A program made the translations under genes and the position numbers. Positions 16,598-26,059 of a stretch of 64,000 bases of DNA are shown piece after piece. Each line of letters begins with the position of its first letter. Position 1 is the stretch's first letter. The DNA is taken from assembly GCA_902760415.1 (NCBI GenBank), contig CACWGK010000014.1, forward strand, positions 1-64,000. The letters are read 5' to 3'. The DNA comes from an uncultured Lachnospiraceae bacterium. GTDB lineage: Bacteria; Bacillota; Clostridia; Lachnospirales; Lachnospiraceae. The notes beneath the pieces were generated by a model. That model searched no databases. It was given only the letters and a program-made list of their open reading frames with translations, and had not been told where the DNA came from.

Positions 16598-17229
16598 TAT
16601 TCGTGAGAAATGATATCTTCCACCGATGTGGTGCTGATACCTATAACATTTTCATTGTTACGCTGAGCAGCTTCATTTACCTCAGTAACCGTAACCTGTG
16701 TAGCATTTGTCACTGATGCAGTATCAGTAGTTATACTATCAGGTACAGACATTCCACCGTTCTCAACAGTTTTCTTAAGTATCTCAACCTCAGACGCAAG
16801 ATTATCTATAGTTGTCTGAAGCGTAACCTGTGTATCTTCATAGTCTGAGTTCTTTGAACTGAGAGCATCCTTCTCAAGTCGCAGATTTTCTATCTCATTA
16901 TTCTTTGTAGAGATTGTCTGATTATAGGAAGCCTCCATCTCTCTAAGCTTCTCCTGATAATCCTGCTTAATCTCTGGCATAACAAGGAAGTAGAAAACTG
17001 CAACACCAAGCAACATACCCGCCAGCATATAGATATTAGAGAACCTTGCGAGGCTCTGCTCCTTATACTTCTTCATCCTCAGGCTTCTAGCCTTTGGACC
17101 TTCTTCAGGAACTATCTTTCTTGCAGGACGACTGGTCTCTTCCTCGATACCATAGTACTCCTCAGTTTCCCTCTCTATCTTCTCATCGAAGACACCATTT
17201 ATTAAGTTTTCATCTTCATTTTTAGACAT
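16597..17229 (-). CDS. Single-pass membrane protein with extracytoplasmic coiled coil
   Basis: A 210-residue protein. The cytoplasmic N-terminus is acidic, then basic near residues 45-60. A single membrane helix follows (NIYMLAGMLLGVAVFYFLVM, about residues 65-85), then a coiled coil of about 65 residues (EKLREMEASYNQTISTKNNE onward) and a Ser/Thr-rich tail. This layout resembles divisome or wall-synthesis adaptor proteins, but I do not recognise a named family. It is coupled to the glycerophosphotransferase gene and lies 10 nt after folC, so a role in envelope assembly is a reasonable guess. Confidence 0.72.
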   Translation of the reverse strand: MSKNEDENLINGVFDEKIERETEEYYGIEEETSRPARKIVPEEGPKARSLRMKKYKEQSLARFSNIYMLAGMLLGVAVFYFLVMPEIKQDYQEKLREMEASYNQTISTKNNEIENLRLEKDALSSKNSDYEDTQVTLQTTIDNLASEVEILKKTVENGGMSVPDSITTDTASVTNATQVTVTEVNEAAQRNNENVIGISTTSVEDIISHE

Positions 17230-17239
17230 ATAACACCTG

Positions 17240-18559
17240 TTAAGACTGGGAGGCTTCTCCCGTCTTGCTTATAATCTTTTTTATCTCGCCTACCATATAT
17301 AAGGAGCCAACAGCTACAAGGAGTGTATCGTCAGCTAGTTCGCCAGTTGCAAGCTTCCACGCACTTTCCAGGTTTGTAGTTCCAACAACTTCCAAATGTT
17401 TCTCCGCCGGAAGGTACTTCTGGAAGAGACCAACCAGCTCTCCCGCATCCTTACGACGCTCTGAATCCAGCTCACTTACATACACATCTTCGATGTTCAG
17501 CCCTCCAGACGAGAACCTCTTTGATAATATACGAATAATAGCCTCGTAGTTCTTATCACTCGATACCGCAAAGAGAATACTGATCTTTTTTCTATCCGTT
17601 TTATAACACAGAGCCTTTACGGATTCAACAAGTCTAAGGATAGCATCCTCGTTATGAGCACCATCTATTATAACATTTTCTTTTAAAAACTCCATCCTCC
17701 CTGGGAAGAAAAATGAGTCAAATGTTTTAAACAGAAGTTCATTATACTGAAAATCCTTCTTCGTGTCACTCCCTTTACAAAATCCCATCATAAGGGTTGC
17801 CTCAGCAACAGTGTAAGCATTATCCCTTTGATAGAGAGCTATAAATGAATCTATCTTCTCCAGAACCTCATCTGTCATAAGCTTCTGCAGTTCTTCCATA
17901 TCCTCTCTCACATTAACAAATGGAGTAAAGGTATTCTGTGCCTGTTTTTCTATCACGCCATCTGCAGCTTCACTGCCCGTGTTAAAGATTACTGGAATAT
18001 ATGGCTTTATTATACCCGCCTTTTCCCAGGCAATCTCTTCAATAGTACTGCCCAGATACTGCATATGGTCAAGTCCTATAGACGTTATAATGCTTATCTC
18101 CGGAGTCACTATATTGGTGGCGTCAAGCCTGCCTCCAAGTCCCGTCTCTAGAACAACATATTCACATTCCTTCTCGGCAAAGTACATAGCTGCCATAATG
18201 AAGAGAAGGTCGAACTGTGCCGGATGCATAGGTAGCACTGTATCCTTGATGATACTAAAGATATGCACCATTTCGTCATCACTAATATCTACGCCACCTA
18301 TAGACATTCTCTCATTTATCTTTACAAGATGCGGTGATATGAATAGTCCTGTCTTATAGCCTGCTCCATCTAGAAAAATAGACATCATCTTCGCAACAGA
18401 TCCCTTGCCATTTGTTCCAGCTATATGAACTGACTTGAACTTGTCCTGAGGATTTCCCAGCTTCTCCAGTATCTCTCTAGTATTATCCGGCCCACTCCCT
18501 GGCACAAACTTAGGAGTAGAAAGCACTATATTCACCATTTCATCGTAAGTAATATTCAT
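17240..18559 (-). CDS. folC: Folylpolyglutamate synthase / dihydrofolate synthase
   Basis: Adds glutamates to folates, and usually also to dihydropteroate. The 439 residues show the Mur-ligase-like ATP loop GTNGKGSVAKM (residues 48-58), SPHLVKINERM, ETGLGGRLDATNIV with the Gly-rich motif, GLDHMQYLG, and the second-domain DGAHNEDA motif. A GTG nine bases upstream, in frame, is an alternative start; neither has a strong ribosome binding site because the start overlaps the end of the preceding ABC permease gene. It is thus part of the same operon as that exporter. Confidence 0.92.
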   Translation of the reverse strand: MNITYDEMVNIVLSTPKFVPGSGPDNTREILEKLGNPQDKFKSVHIAGTNGKGSVAKMMSIFLDGAGYKTGLFISPHLVKINERMSIGGVDISDDEMVHIFSIIKDTVLPMHPAQFDLLFIMAAMYFAEKECEYVVLETGLGGRLDATNIVTPEISIITSIGLDHMQYLGSTIEEIAWEKAGIIKPYIPVIFNTGSEAADGVIEKQAQNTFTPFVNVREDMEELQKLMTDEVLEKIDSFIALYQRDNAYTVAEATLMMGFCKGSDTKKDFQYNELLFKTFDSFFFPGRMEFLKENVIIDGAHNEDAILRLVESVKALCYKTDRKKISILFAVSSDKNYEAIIRILSKRFSSGGLNIEDVYVSELDSERRKDAGELVGLFQKYLPAEKHLEVVGTTNLESAWKLATGELADDTLLVAVGSLYMVGEIKKIISKTGEASQS

Positions 18560-18560
18560 A

Positions 18561-19370
18561 TTATCCACGCTTCAGACTGTTCTTTTCTTCACGGTCCAGT
18601 CTATCTACCGCAAAGACATACGTTGCAATAAAGACGATCAGATTTATAAGAAATGGTCCAACTACCGAACCATAGTCTGATCTTGCGTCATATACAAAAG
18701 TCAGCAGATAGGTAGGAAGATACTTACCTATCGGCAGAATATTCATAATATCAGGTACGAATAGCACTGTACCTATCATAGATATCGCAGCTATAACTCC
18801 ACTCTTAAACCAGGTTGCAAAAAGCAGTGTGAAGTCTAAGATAAAGAATATATTAAAGCCATGAAGTATAGCTAAAAAGAATGCATTTCCAAATGTTATA
18901 GTTCTCTCAAATATTGCACATGCCACAAAGTAATATAACATATATGTCACGAATACAGATACACCCGCAAGGCTTCCGTATACGATGCATTTACTAGTGA
19001 CAAAATCCTTTCCTCTATAGCCCTGCTCCCTCGGAAGAATCCATTTACCATTCTTCTGTTCCTTTGGAATGATATTGTTGCAGGCAAGGATTATTATAAG
19101 GCTGTAGAAGAAACCTATATAATACGAGAAGACTCCAAGGCTTCCTCCAACCTCTCTTGGGTAGAGAGTTCTCATCATAGATTCAAGAGACTCTATATCA
19201 AATCCTGGAAGTTCCATAGCGAGATAATCAGGAATATCAGTGAAAAGCAAAGTAAATCCCATGATCATCACAGCGATTCCCAGAGCCAGTAAAGTAAAGA
19301 GAAGCACTTTTCCAGTTCTGAGAGTTTCTTTTATATCTTTCTTAATACAACATTTAATACCTGTCATCAT
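18561..19370 (-). CDS. ABC-2 type transporter permease
   Basis: A 269-residue polytopic protein with about six membrane helices (VLLFTLLALGIAVMIMGFTL first) and a conserved-looking NIIPKEQKNGKWILPREQGY loop. That pattern is typical of ABC-2 permeases of the NatB/YxlG sort. The ATG at 19370 overlaps the ATPase stop in an ATGA and has AGGAGG seven bases upstream. It would pair with the ATPase encoded just before. The substrate is unknown; exporters of this type move ions, peptides or drugs. Confidence 0.85.
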   Translation of the reverse strand: MMTGIKCCIKKDIKETLRTGKVLLFTLLALGIAVMIMGFTLLFTDIPDYLAMELPGFDIESLESMMRTLYPREVGGSLGVFSYYIGFFYSLIIILACNNIIPKEQKNGKWILPREQGYRGKDFVTSKCIVYGSLAGVSVFVTYMLYYFVACAIFERTITFGNAFFLAILHGFNIFFILDFTLLFATWFKSGVIAAISMIGTVLFVPDIMNILPIGKYLPTYLLTFVYDARSDYGSVVGPFLINLIVFIATYVFAVDRLDREEKNSLKRG

Positions 19371-20236
19371 AAGCACACCTCCTGAAATATATCATCAAGA
19401 GAAAATGACTTACTACTTATAGAAGTTATCTCCTGTTGCATCTTTCCAAGCCCCTCAAGTATACTTTGCTGACTATGCAGCCTATCAGCCTTATCAAGAG
19501 TAATCTTAACCTGCTGCTGATTTTCCACAGTAAGATTCGGTGCATACTTACGAAGTGTATCAAGGTCCGGCTGCACGGCAAAGGTTACTATCATAACAGA
19601 AGCACTCTCACGACTCCTAGCTATATCCACCTCACGAACTATGACACCCTGACTAAGAAATCCAGCCTTATCACAGATGCTATCCATATCTGCCAGAATA
19701 TGTGTCGACAGGATGACCGTCTTTCCTTCAGCCTTGAGCTTCATAAGTATATTTCGCACATCAGCACGTCCAGCAGGATCCAGCGCCGATGTTGGTTCAT
19801 CAAGAAGTATAACGTCAGGATCATTAACGAGAACCGCAGCGATTCCCAGTCTCTGCTTCATACCTCGAGACATCGTACGAATCCTAAGTCCACTAGAAAG
19901 ACCTACCATCTTCAGAAGATCATTTCTCCTTACCGGATTACTATCCATAAGAAGAAAATCCAGATATTCATCTGTAGTTAGATAATCATAAAAGTTAGGA
20001 AGATCCGGAAGATATCCAACCGAAGACTTATTCTTGCTTCCCCATGCAGAACTTCCCATATCAACTGTTCCACCATTTGCTTCCAGAAGTCCCGTCATTA
20101 TATTCATAAGCGTAGTCTTACCGGCTCCATTTTTTCCGATAAGACCATATATCGTCCCTTCCTTTATCTCGAAAGAGACACCCTTTAGAACCTCATGAGC
20201 TCCAAAGGTTTTTCTTATACCATCAACCTTTACCAA
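19367..20236 (-). CDS. ABC transporter ATP-binding protein (ABC-2 partner)
   Basis: A 289-residue ATPase with Walker A GKNGAGKTT near residues 34-42, the variant signature MSRGMKQRLGIA, and Walker B VILLDEPTSALDP. The C-terminal 80 residues form the extra domain seen in CcmA/NatA-like ATPases. It starts with TTG, supported by GGAGG seven bases upstream and no better codon nearby. It is coupled to its permease by an ATGA overlap. Confidence 0.92.
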   Translation of the reverse strand: MVKVDGIRKTFGAHEVLKGVSFEIKEGTIYGLIGKNGAGKTTLMNIMTGLLEANGGTVDMGSSAWGSKNKSSVGYLPDLPNFYDYLTTDEYLDFLLMDSNPVRRNDLLKMVGLSSGLRIRTMSRGMKQRLGIAAVLVNDPDVILLDEPTSALDPAGRADVRNILMKLKAEGKTVILSTHILADMDSICDKAGFLSQGVIVREVDIARSRESASVMIVTFAVQPDLDTLRKYAPNLTVENQQQVKITLDKADRLHSQQSILEGLGKMQQEITSISSKSFSLDDIFQEVCL

Positions 20237-20274
20237 GATGTAACCTCCATAACTAATCTATATAGGTCAAACAC

Positions 20275-23103
20275 TTAATCAACTGATTTCAGTGATTCTA
20301 TCATATTAATCCTAAAGAGACGGATAAATGTAACTAACATCATTACCAGAGTAAAAAGAAAAGCAAGTGCTGCAGCTATACCAAAGCTTCTCATATGTAT
20401 ATCTCTTAAGAATACCAGATTATCTACCGCAAGCACATCCAGAACTCTTCCCAGAAGATATGGAGCTACAGCAAGCCCAACAATTATTCCAAGAATAGAG
20501 CTGATTATAGTCTCTCGATATATGTAATCATTTGTCTCAACTGGTGTAAATCCCAGAACCTTGAGAGTAGCTATCTCTCTTGTTCTCTCACTTATACTGA
20601 TTGCTGTAAGATTATATAGAACCGTAAATGCAAGTAGCGACGATATAACTGTAAGCAGTAAAACTACTGCATCTAGTCCCTTCACCGCCTCATTTGCCTT
20701 CAGTCTTACAGTATCTGTGATAGATACATTTGCCACATCATCTGAATCATAGAGTCTGGAGGTAAGTGTATCCTTATTCTCCCAGCCAGCTCTACCCATC
20801 ACTGTATTAAACATGACTCCATGTTTAAATGTCTTTACATATGTCTCTCTGGACATATAGATATAGTTCGATACATAATTCTCAGTAACTCCACCAACCG
20901 TGACTGTATACTGCTCCTCATCTTCATCTATAAGAGTAAGACTATCCCCTTTACCTACTCCCATAAGATTTGCAATTCGAGGAGTGATTATTACTGAATC
21001 TGTCTCCAGATCCAGTGGAGTTCCTGCTTCTATCTTTCTCCCCGCCTGAAGATCTGCCTTTACGTCTCTTGCATCCGCATACTGCAGCGAAAAGTATTCA
21101 TTAAACTGATTCATATTCTGAGAATCCGGAACTAGCAGATATATATCAAGACTATGATCCTCAGCATTAACCGACTTTACCGATTCAATACGGGCCATAA
21201 GAGGATCCAGTATCAAATCTTCATCTGACAGCTTCTTTCCATCTCTAGTTCCATCGATACTATCAAAGTTCTTCTTATCCTCCATCAGATTTACCATTAT
21301 ATCATAATGAACTATCTCACTAAACTGCTTATCTCCCACCTGACTGATACAGTCTCTAAGCGCAAATCCAATAAACATTAGAAATGTACATCCACCAACA
21401 CCAATGATTGTCATAAGAACACGTCTCTGATATCTGGCGAAGTTTCTAAGTGTAATCTTCCAGGAGAAGGATAACATATTCCAAAGCCCCGTCACCTTCT
21501 CAAGCAGAAGTCTTCTTCCTGTCTTTGGAGGTATAGGTCTCATAAGATAAGCCGGTCTCATCCTCAGTTCCTTCATACAACTGAACACTGTTACTCCAGA
21601 CATAAGGATAAAGCTTGCAAGCAGCGAACCAGCAAACATTATTATATTAAACTCCACATGTATATTAGGAATTAATAGTGGAAAGCAGGAGAATACAAAG
21701 CCGGGAAGTGTATATATTCCTACAAAATATCCAGCGACAACTCCGATAAGCGTTGCAAAGATAACATATATCATATATGCACCGATGATGGCTGCATTTG
21801 AATATCCAAGCGAAGTAAGTGTTCCCATCTCACCTCTCTCTTCAGCAATCATTCGGGACATAGTATTCGAAGTCATAAGAACAACAATAATGATAAAGAA
21901 GATAGGTATTATATCAGCTATACTCTCAACCTCTTCATATTGATCAGCAAGTATTTTATAGTTCGCTACTTCATCATTTCTATCTCTAATGATCCATTTG
22001 CATTCTGGAATCTCTATCTTACTGTAGGCTTCTTCTCTAGCTTCCTTCATAGCCTCAGTCATAGCGCTGTCCATCTGCTCATCAACCAACGAATCCACCT
22101 GCGCATCTGTAATAGGTGATAATGCATCTGTAACTGTATCCGAAAGAGTAGCCACAAATTCTTCAAATGTCATACCAAACATTGAAGCTTTCTCACGAAG
22201 TCCAGCCTTAGTCTCTTCCTGCTTCGATTCTATCTCTTCACGAACGGCAGACTCAACCTCCGCTCTAACTTCTTCCTCTATCTCAGGACGCTTTGTCTCG
22301 ATTTCAGCATTTGCTGTATCCTTTGCCTCCTGATAAAGCTCAGCAACTCTTGCCGTCTCTCTGGTAGACTTTATCTTCTCAACATCCTTCGTCAGCTTCT
22401 CAAGCTTTTCAGCGTAGCCATCTGAATATGGCACATCCTCCTCTGTCTTTGCTGTAGTAATATATATATCCGTGTATGCATCTATATCAAAGACATCCCT
22501 CTTAACAAGAATATATGAGTAAAGCTCTCCATTTCCTATATTCGCACTTCCTAGATCAGTGCCCATATATAGAGGACAGGTGATAGTTCCAACTACCGTA
22601 AACGTATGCTCAGTGAGATCCTCCTTAGCTTCGTCCTCTTCATCTTCATCAGTGCTTTCCTCACCCTCTTCTTCTGTGGTAGGCTCCTTAATAGATACCG
22701 TATCTCCAACCTTGTAATAACGGGCATCTGCAAGACACTGATTATCCTTTACAGGATACTTTCCGTCCCATTTATAGAACTTATTGATATCATTATCTAT
22801 GGAGAGTACCCTTATTACATTATCTCCTGAATATACATACTTAGAATAACCGGTGGTCACCATATCCACAGTAGAAAGATTTTCTAGACGCTCAACGTCT
22901 GTATCACTAAATCCAAGAGTGCTGACCAAATGAAGATCCATCATATTCGAGGTTTCTACAAAACTAGTCTCAGCATCACGAATAGCAGGCGTCGACTGTC
23001 TGATGCCTGCATAAAAACCAACTCCTATAAAGATTATAGCTACAAGAGACGCAAACCTTCCGAAGCTGTGACCTATTTTTTTCAGCATGTTCTTTACTAG
23101 CAT
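20275..23103 (-). CDS. Large FtsX-family ABC transporter permease with periplasmic coiled coil
   Basis: A 942-residue membrane protein with two FtsX-type domains. After the first helix (FASLVAIIFIGVGFYAGI) lies an extracytoplasmic domain of about 360 residues. It holds a very acidic linker and a long coiled coil built from EVRAEVESAVREEIESKQEE-like stretches. Three helices, a cytoplasmic RMRPAYLMRP motif, a second outer domain and three final helices (LLTVISSLLAFTVLYNLTAI onward) follow. The ATG at 23103 has AAAGG upstream. It forms a transporter with the LolD-like ATPase encoded 16 nt before. Such systems act as exporters or mechanotransmitters for wall hydrolases rather than as importers; the coiled coil resembles that of FtsX/YhgE-like proteins. 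Confidence 0.87.
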   Translation of the reverse strand: MLVKNMLKKIGHSFGRFASLVAIIFIGVGFYAGIRQSTPAIRDAETSFVETSNMMDLHLVSTLGFSDTDVERLENLSTVDMVTTGYSKYVYSGDNVIRVLSIDNDINKFYKWDGKYPVKDNQCLADARYYKVGDTVSIKEPTTEEEGEESTDEDEEDEAKEDLTEHTFTVVGTITCPLYMGTDLGSANIGNGELYSYILVKRDVFDIDAYTDIYITTAKTEEDVPYSDGYAEKLEKLTKDVEKIKSTRETARVAELYQEAKDTANAEIETKRPEIEEEVRAEVESAVREEIESKQEETKAGLREKASMFGMTFEEFVATLSDTVTDALSPITDAQVDSLVDEQMDSAMTEAMKEAREEAYSKIEIPECKWIIRDRNDEVANYKILADQYEEVESIADIIPIFFIIIVVLMTSNTMSRMIAEERGEMGTLTSLGYSNAAIIGAYMIYVIFATLIGVVAGYFVGIYTLPGFVFSCFPLLIPNIHVEFNIIMFAGSLLASFILMSGVTVFSCMKELRMRPAYLMRPIPPKTGRRLLLEKVTGLWNMLSFSWKITLRNFARYQRRVLMTIIGVGGCTFLMFIGFALRDCISQVGDKQFSEIVHYDIMVNLMEDKKNFDSIDGTRDGKKLSDEDLILDPLMARIESVKSVNAEDHSLDIYLLVPDSQNMNQFNEYFSLQYADARDVKADLQAGRKIEAGTPLDLETDSVIITPRIANLMGVGKGDSLTLIDEDEEQYTVTVGGVTENYVSNYIYMSRETYVKTFKHGVMFNTVMGRAGWENKDTLTSRLYDSDDVANVSITDTVRLKANEAVKGLDAVVLLLTVISSLLAFTVLYNLTAISISERTREIATLKVLGFTPVETNDYIYRETIISSILGIIVGLAVAPYLLGRVLDVLAVDNLVFLRDIHMRSFGIAAALAFLFTLVMMLVTFIRLFRINMIESLKSVD

Positions 23104-23133
23104 ACAAAAACCTTTCACACAGGAAACTTTGCT

Positions 23134-23832
23134 CTACCACTCTATCTCATCTGGTGAAAGTGGATTCTCATTTATCTTTATCTTATCTACAGAACCATTC
23201 TTGATTCTGATAACCTTATCACATACCTTAGCTATCTCAGAGTTATGTGTAACTATAATGGTGGTCATCCCTCTAGACTTACAGGTCTCTATCAGAAGCT
23301 CTACAATCTTCTTGCCAGTTTCCGAGTCAAGAGCACCTGTAGGCTCATCACAGAGAAGTATCTTCGGATTCTTAGCTATAGCACGTGCTATGGCAACTCT
23401 CTGCTGCTCTCCACCAGAGAGCTGACTAGGAAAACTTCTAAGCCTCTCTCCCAGTCCAACATCCTGCATAACTTCAGTCGGATCAAGTGCATCCTTACAA
23501 AGCTGACAGGCAAGTTCTACATTTTCGAGGGCTGTCAGATTTGCTACCAGGTTATAAAACTGAAATACAAAACCAATATCATTTCTTCTATACTTGATCA
23601 GTTCCCTGGACTTATAGTCTGCGATATTATTCCCATCTACAAGAATCTTTCCGCCAGTCGGACTATCCATTCCTCCGAGCATATTAAGAATGGTTGTTTT
23701 TCCAGCGCCGCTCTGGCCTAGAATAGCAACCATTTCACCCTTATCTACCGTAAATGAGCAATCCTTCACCGCAAGGACTTTTACCTCACCACGATATTCC
23801 TTATCTACATCATTAAATTCAATGTATGACAT
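23134..23832 (-). CDS. ABC transporter ATP-binding protein (LolD/MacB type)
   Basis: A 232-residue ATPase with Walker A GQSGAGKTT, Q-loop GFVFQFYNLV, signature LSGGEQQRVAIARA and Walker B ILLCDEPTGALDS. These are hallmarks of the MacB/LolD/FtsE subfamily that partners FtsX-like permeases. Its ATG overlaps the queF stop codon (TAATG), so it is expressed with queF, although the two functions look unrelated. Confidence 0.93.
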   Translation of the reverse strand: MSYIEFNDVDKEYRGEVKVLAVKDCSFTVDKGEMVAILGQSGAGKTTILNMLGGMDSPTGGKILVDGNNIADYKSRELIKYRRNDIGFVFQFYNLVANLTALENVELACQLCKDALDPTEVMQDVGLGERLRSFPSQLSGGEQQRVAIARAIAKNPKILLCDEPTGALDSETGKKIVELLIETCKSRGMTTIIVTHNSEIAKVCDKVIRIKNGSVDKIKINENPLSPDEIEW

Positions 23833-24320
23833 TATCTGTTATCCACCTTTTCCGGGTACATGTCATGTTCTGCAAGCCTCTTCCAGGCCATCTCTTCATA
23901 CTTTGTTCCTGGGCGGCCGTAGTTAGCATATGGATCGATGGAGATACCTCCACGTGGAGTAAACTTACCCCATACCTCTATATACTTAGGATCCATAAGC
24001 GCTATCAAGTCCTTCATAATCTTGTTAACGCAGTCCTCATGGAAATCTCCATGATTTCTAAAGCTGAACAGATAAAGCTTAAGAGACTTACTTTCAACCA
24101 TCTTTACATCTGGAATATATGATATATAGATAGTCGCAAAGTCAGGCTGTCCTGTAATAGGGCAAAGACTTGTAAACTCTGGACAGTTAAACTTTACAAA
24201 GTAATCATTTCCCTGATGTTTATTCTCAAAGGTTTCAAGTACACCTGGATTATAGTCAGCAGAATACTTAACTCCCTGATTTCCAAGTAATGTGAGTCCT
24301 TCTTTTTCTCTATCTCCCAT
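23832..24320 (-). CDS. queF: NADPH-dependent 7-cyano-7-deazaguanine reductase
   Basis: Reduces preQ0 to preQ1 in queuosine biosynthesis. The 162 residues fit the short (type I) QueF. The nucleophilic Cys53 and Asp60 lie in [12 protein letters not shown], and the QueF signature [20 protein letters not shown] follows. No queC, queD or queE is adjacent. It lies between a TSCPD gene and the FtsX-type ABC genes on one strand with short or overlapping junctions. Confidence 0.96.
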   Translation of the reverse strand: MGDREKEGLTLLGNQGVKYSADYNPGVLETFENKHQGNDYFVKFNCPEFTSLCPITGQPDFATIYISYIPDVKMVESKSLKLYLFSFRNHGDFHEDCVNKIMKDLIALMDPKYIEVWGKFTPRGGISIDPYANYGRPGTKYEEMAWKRLAEHDMYPEKVDNR

Positions 24321-24352
24321 ATCTCAATCCTCCATAACGCTATATAACACGC

Positions 24353-24601
24353 TTACACTGCTTCATCTATAGCTTTTGCTAGCTGGTCTGCACAAGATGT
24401 TCCTCTTACTCCACACTGATTTCCGCGAAGTATATCAGCTATCTCAGCAGCATCCTTACCTTCAACCAACTTACCTATCGCCTTAAGATTACCATTGCAT
24501 CCACCAACAAACTTTACGTTGTGAAGCTTCTTATTCTCGTCGATATCAAAATCAATCTGCACCGAACATACACCCTTAGGCGCAAATGTCTTATGTTCCA
24601 T
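24353..24601 (-). CDS. TSCPD domain-containing protein (TIGR03905 family)
   Basis: An 82-residue protein that matches the TSCPD domain, a small module also found at the C-terminus of class II ribonucleotide reductases. Motifs are FVGGCNGNLKAIGKLVEG, the CGVRGTSCADQLAKA stretch and conserved cysteines. The standalone form is widespread in Clostridia and its function is unsettled. The ATG at 24601 has GGAG eight bases upstream; a TTG five codons earlier would bury that site. Confidence 0.88.
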   Translation of the reverse strand: MEHKTFAPKGVCSVQIDFDIDENKKLHNVKFVGGCNGNLKAIGKLVEGKDAAEIADILRGNQCGVRGTSCADQLAKAIDEAV

Positions 24602-24743
24602 ACTACTTATCTCCAATCTACTACATTAAAACTTATATCATTAAATTATATCACAATACTTCAACATATGAAAAAAAACCTTGATATCATACTCATATTC
24701 TCCTTCTTTATTTGTTCTAAGCAATTCCCCTGCTGAGATGTCA

Positions 24744-24782
24744 AATAAAAAAGACGCCTACAAGTTTCCTCATAGACGTCTT
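24744..24782 (-). terminator. Terminator of the sigma/anti-sigma operon
   Basis: AAGACGCCTA (24751-24760) pairs with TAGACGTCTT (24773-24782) apart from one wobble. On the minus strand it is followed by TTTTTTATTTG. It lies directly downstream of the DUF4179 gene. Confidence 0.85.
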
Positions 24783-24793
24783 AACTCTGCATG

Positions 24794-26041
24794 CTATTTT
24801 ACAGTATAATCTGTACCATTTATTCTTATATGATCTACCTGATCAACATCAACAAGTCTATTGAAAAGTGTTATAACATGATTATCAAGCGAACCACAGA
24901 TATATGAGAAGCTTTCAACCTCTTCCTCAACATCATTTATGCTTCCTGTGTCATAAGGATACCTCTTATCAGTTATAAGATAATTTGATCCATCCTTATA
25001 AACTATCTCCATCTTATAGAGAGTATCTATAGATGCTTCGTCTGTATCACTTTCAAGCTTATTCATATCAACATTCATGGCTATTGGAGAAATCTCGATA
25101 TTTCCACCATCCTTACTTGTGAAAACAGTTGTTTCTATCTCTTCAGAAACCGGTATATTAACAGATTTTTCCTCTGTTATATAAGGCGTCTCGTCAAAGT
25201 TCAGATCACCGCTTTCTTCAATCTTTGCACACACTTCACTTCTTGTCAGATTATATAAAGTATAATCAAGTGTTAAATGATCTGTTATCTTTGGAATATC
25301 ATTTTCTGCACCATAAAATCCGGCTCTGTTATCAACCATATACTCATAGCAATAGAGTTTTTCTTCTGTTGACTTTTCCAGATCTACATATATCTTACCT
25401 GAACCTTCTCTAAAGGCAAACATGAGATTCTGATCTTCGTTAAACCATGCACCTTTTGCCATATTGTCAAGGTCGCTATAGTTTAGGCAGTCTACTCCAC
25501 CTTCTTTCTCAAGTGTATACTCCGCTACTATACCATTCTTATCTCTTGTAACCGACATAACAGTCATAGTAGTATCGCCCATCTTGATTACAGTAGGTTC
25601 ACTGGCTATATTTTTTCCTATAAGTTCTTCAGCCTTCTCAGTATCTGCTTCTACATATTCAGCCTTAGGAATCGTTACTGTATATTCACTTGGTTTACCA
25701 TTATCATCCAGCTTTTCTTCTTCAACAAAGGTCTGTTCATAACTTGAAGTAGTTTTCTTTCCTGCATTACCCCAGAGTCTCTGGAAAAGTTCTCCATTTG
25801 TAGCCGCATTCACTGAAACAGGTGTTGCGATAATAAGGACTGCTGCTGCAACTGCAACCTTTACAAATCCACGTGATGTAAAACCAAGCATCTCTTTTCT
25901 GTAATTCTTTAAATACTGTTCTTTTCTTTTTGTATATTTATCTGAAAATTTATGTCTCTCAAGTCCTGCATCTATAGCATCAAACTCTTCTATGCTCATG
26001 TCCTGAAGACTATTCTCGTTTATATCAAACTTCTTATTCAT
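24794..26041 (-). CDS. DUF4179 membrane protein, probable anti-sigma factor
   Basis: A 415-residue single-pass protein. A cytoplasmic region of about 55 residues (IEEFDAIDAGLERHKFSDKY) precedes one membrane helix (VKVAVAAAVLIIATPVSV), followed by a large outer domain of about 330 residues that starts with the DUF4179 region. Proteins with this layout are regularly encoded directly after an ECF sigma factor and are thought to hold it at the membrane. Here the sigma gene is 18 nt upstream, which supports that assignment. The stimulus is unknown. Confidence 0.82.
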   Translation of the reverse strand: MNKKFDINENSLQDMSIEEFDAIDAGLERHKFSDKYTKRKEQYLKNYRKEMLGFTSRGFVKVAVAAAVLIIATPVSVNAATNGELFQRLWGNAGKKTTSSYEQTFVEEEKLDDNGKPSEYTVTIPKAEYVEADTEKAEELIGKNIASEPTVIKMGDTTMTVMSVTRDKNGIVAEYTLEKEGGVDCLNYSDLDNMAKGAWFNEDQNLMFAFREGSGKIYVDLEKSTEEKLYCYEYMVDNRAGFYGAENDIPKITDHLTLDYTLYNLTRSEVCAKIEESGDLNFDETPYITEEKSVNIPVSEEIETTVFTSKDGGNIEISPIAMNVDMNKLESDTDEASIDTLYKMEIVYKDGSNYLITDKRYPYDTGSINDVEEEVESFSYICGSLDNHVITLFNRLVDVDQVDHIRINGTDYTVK

Positions 26042-26059
26042 GACTGATTCTCCTTCTTA

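Noticed and set aside
19436..19985. Long open frames on the plus strand within the ABC ATPase gene
   Set aside because: They are antisense to a clear ABC ATPase with all catalytic motifs and have no ribosome binding site.
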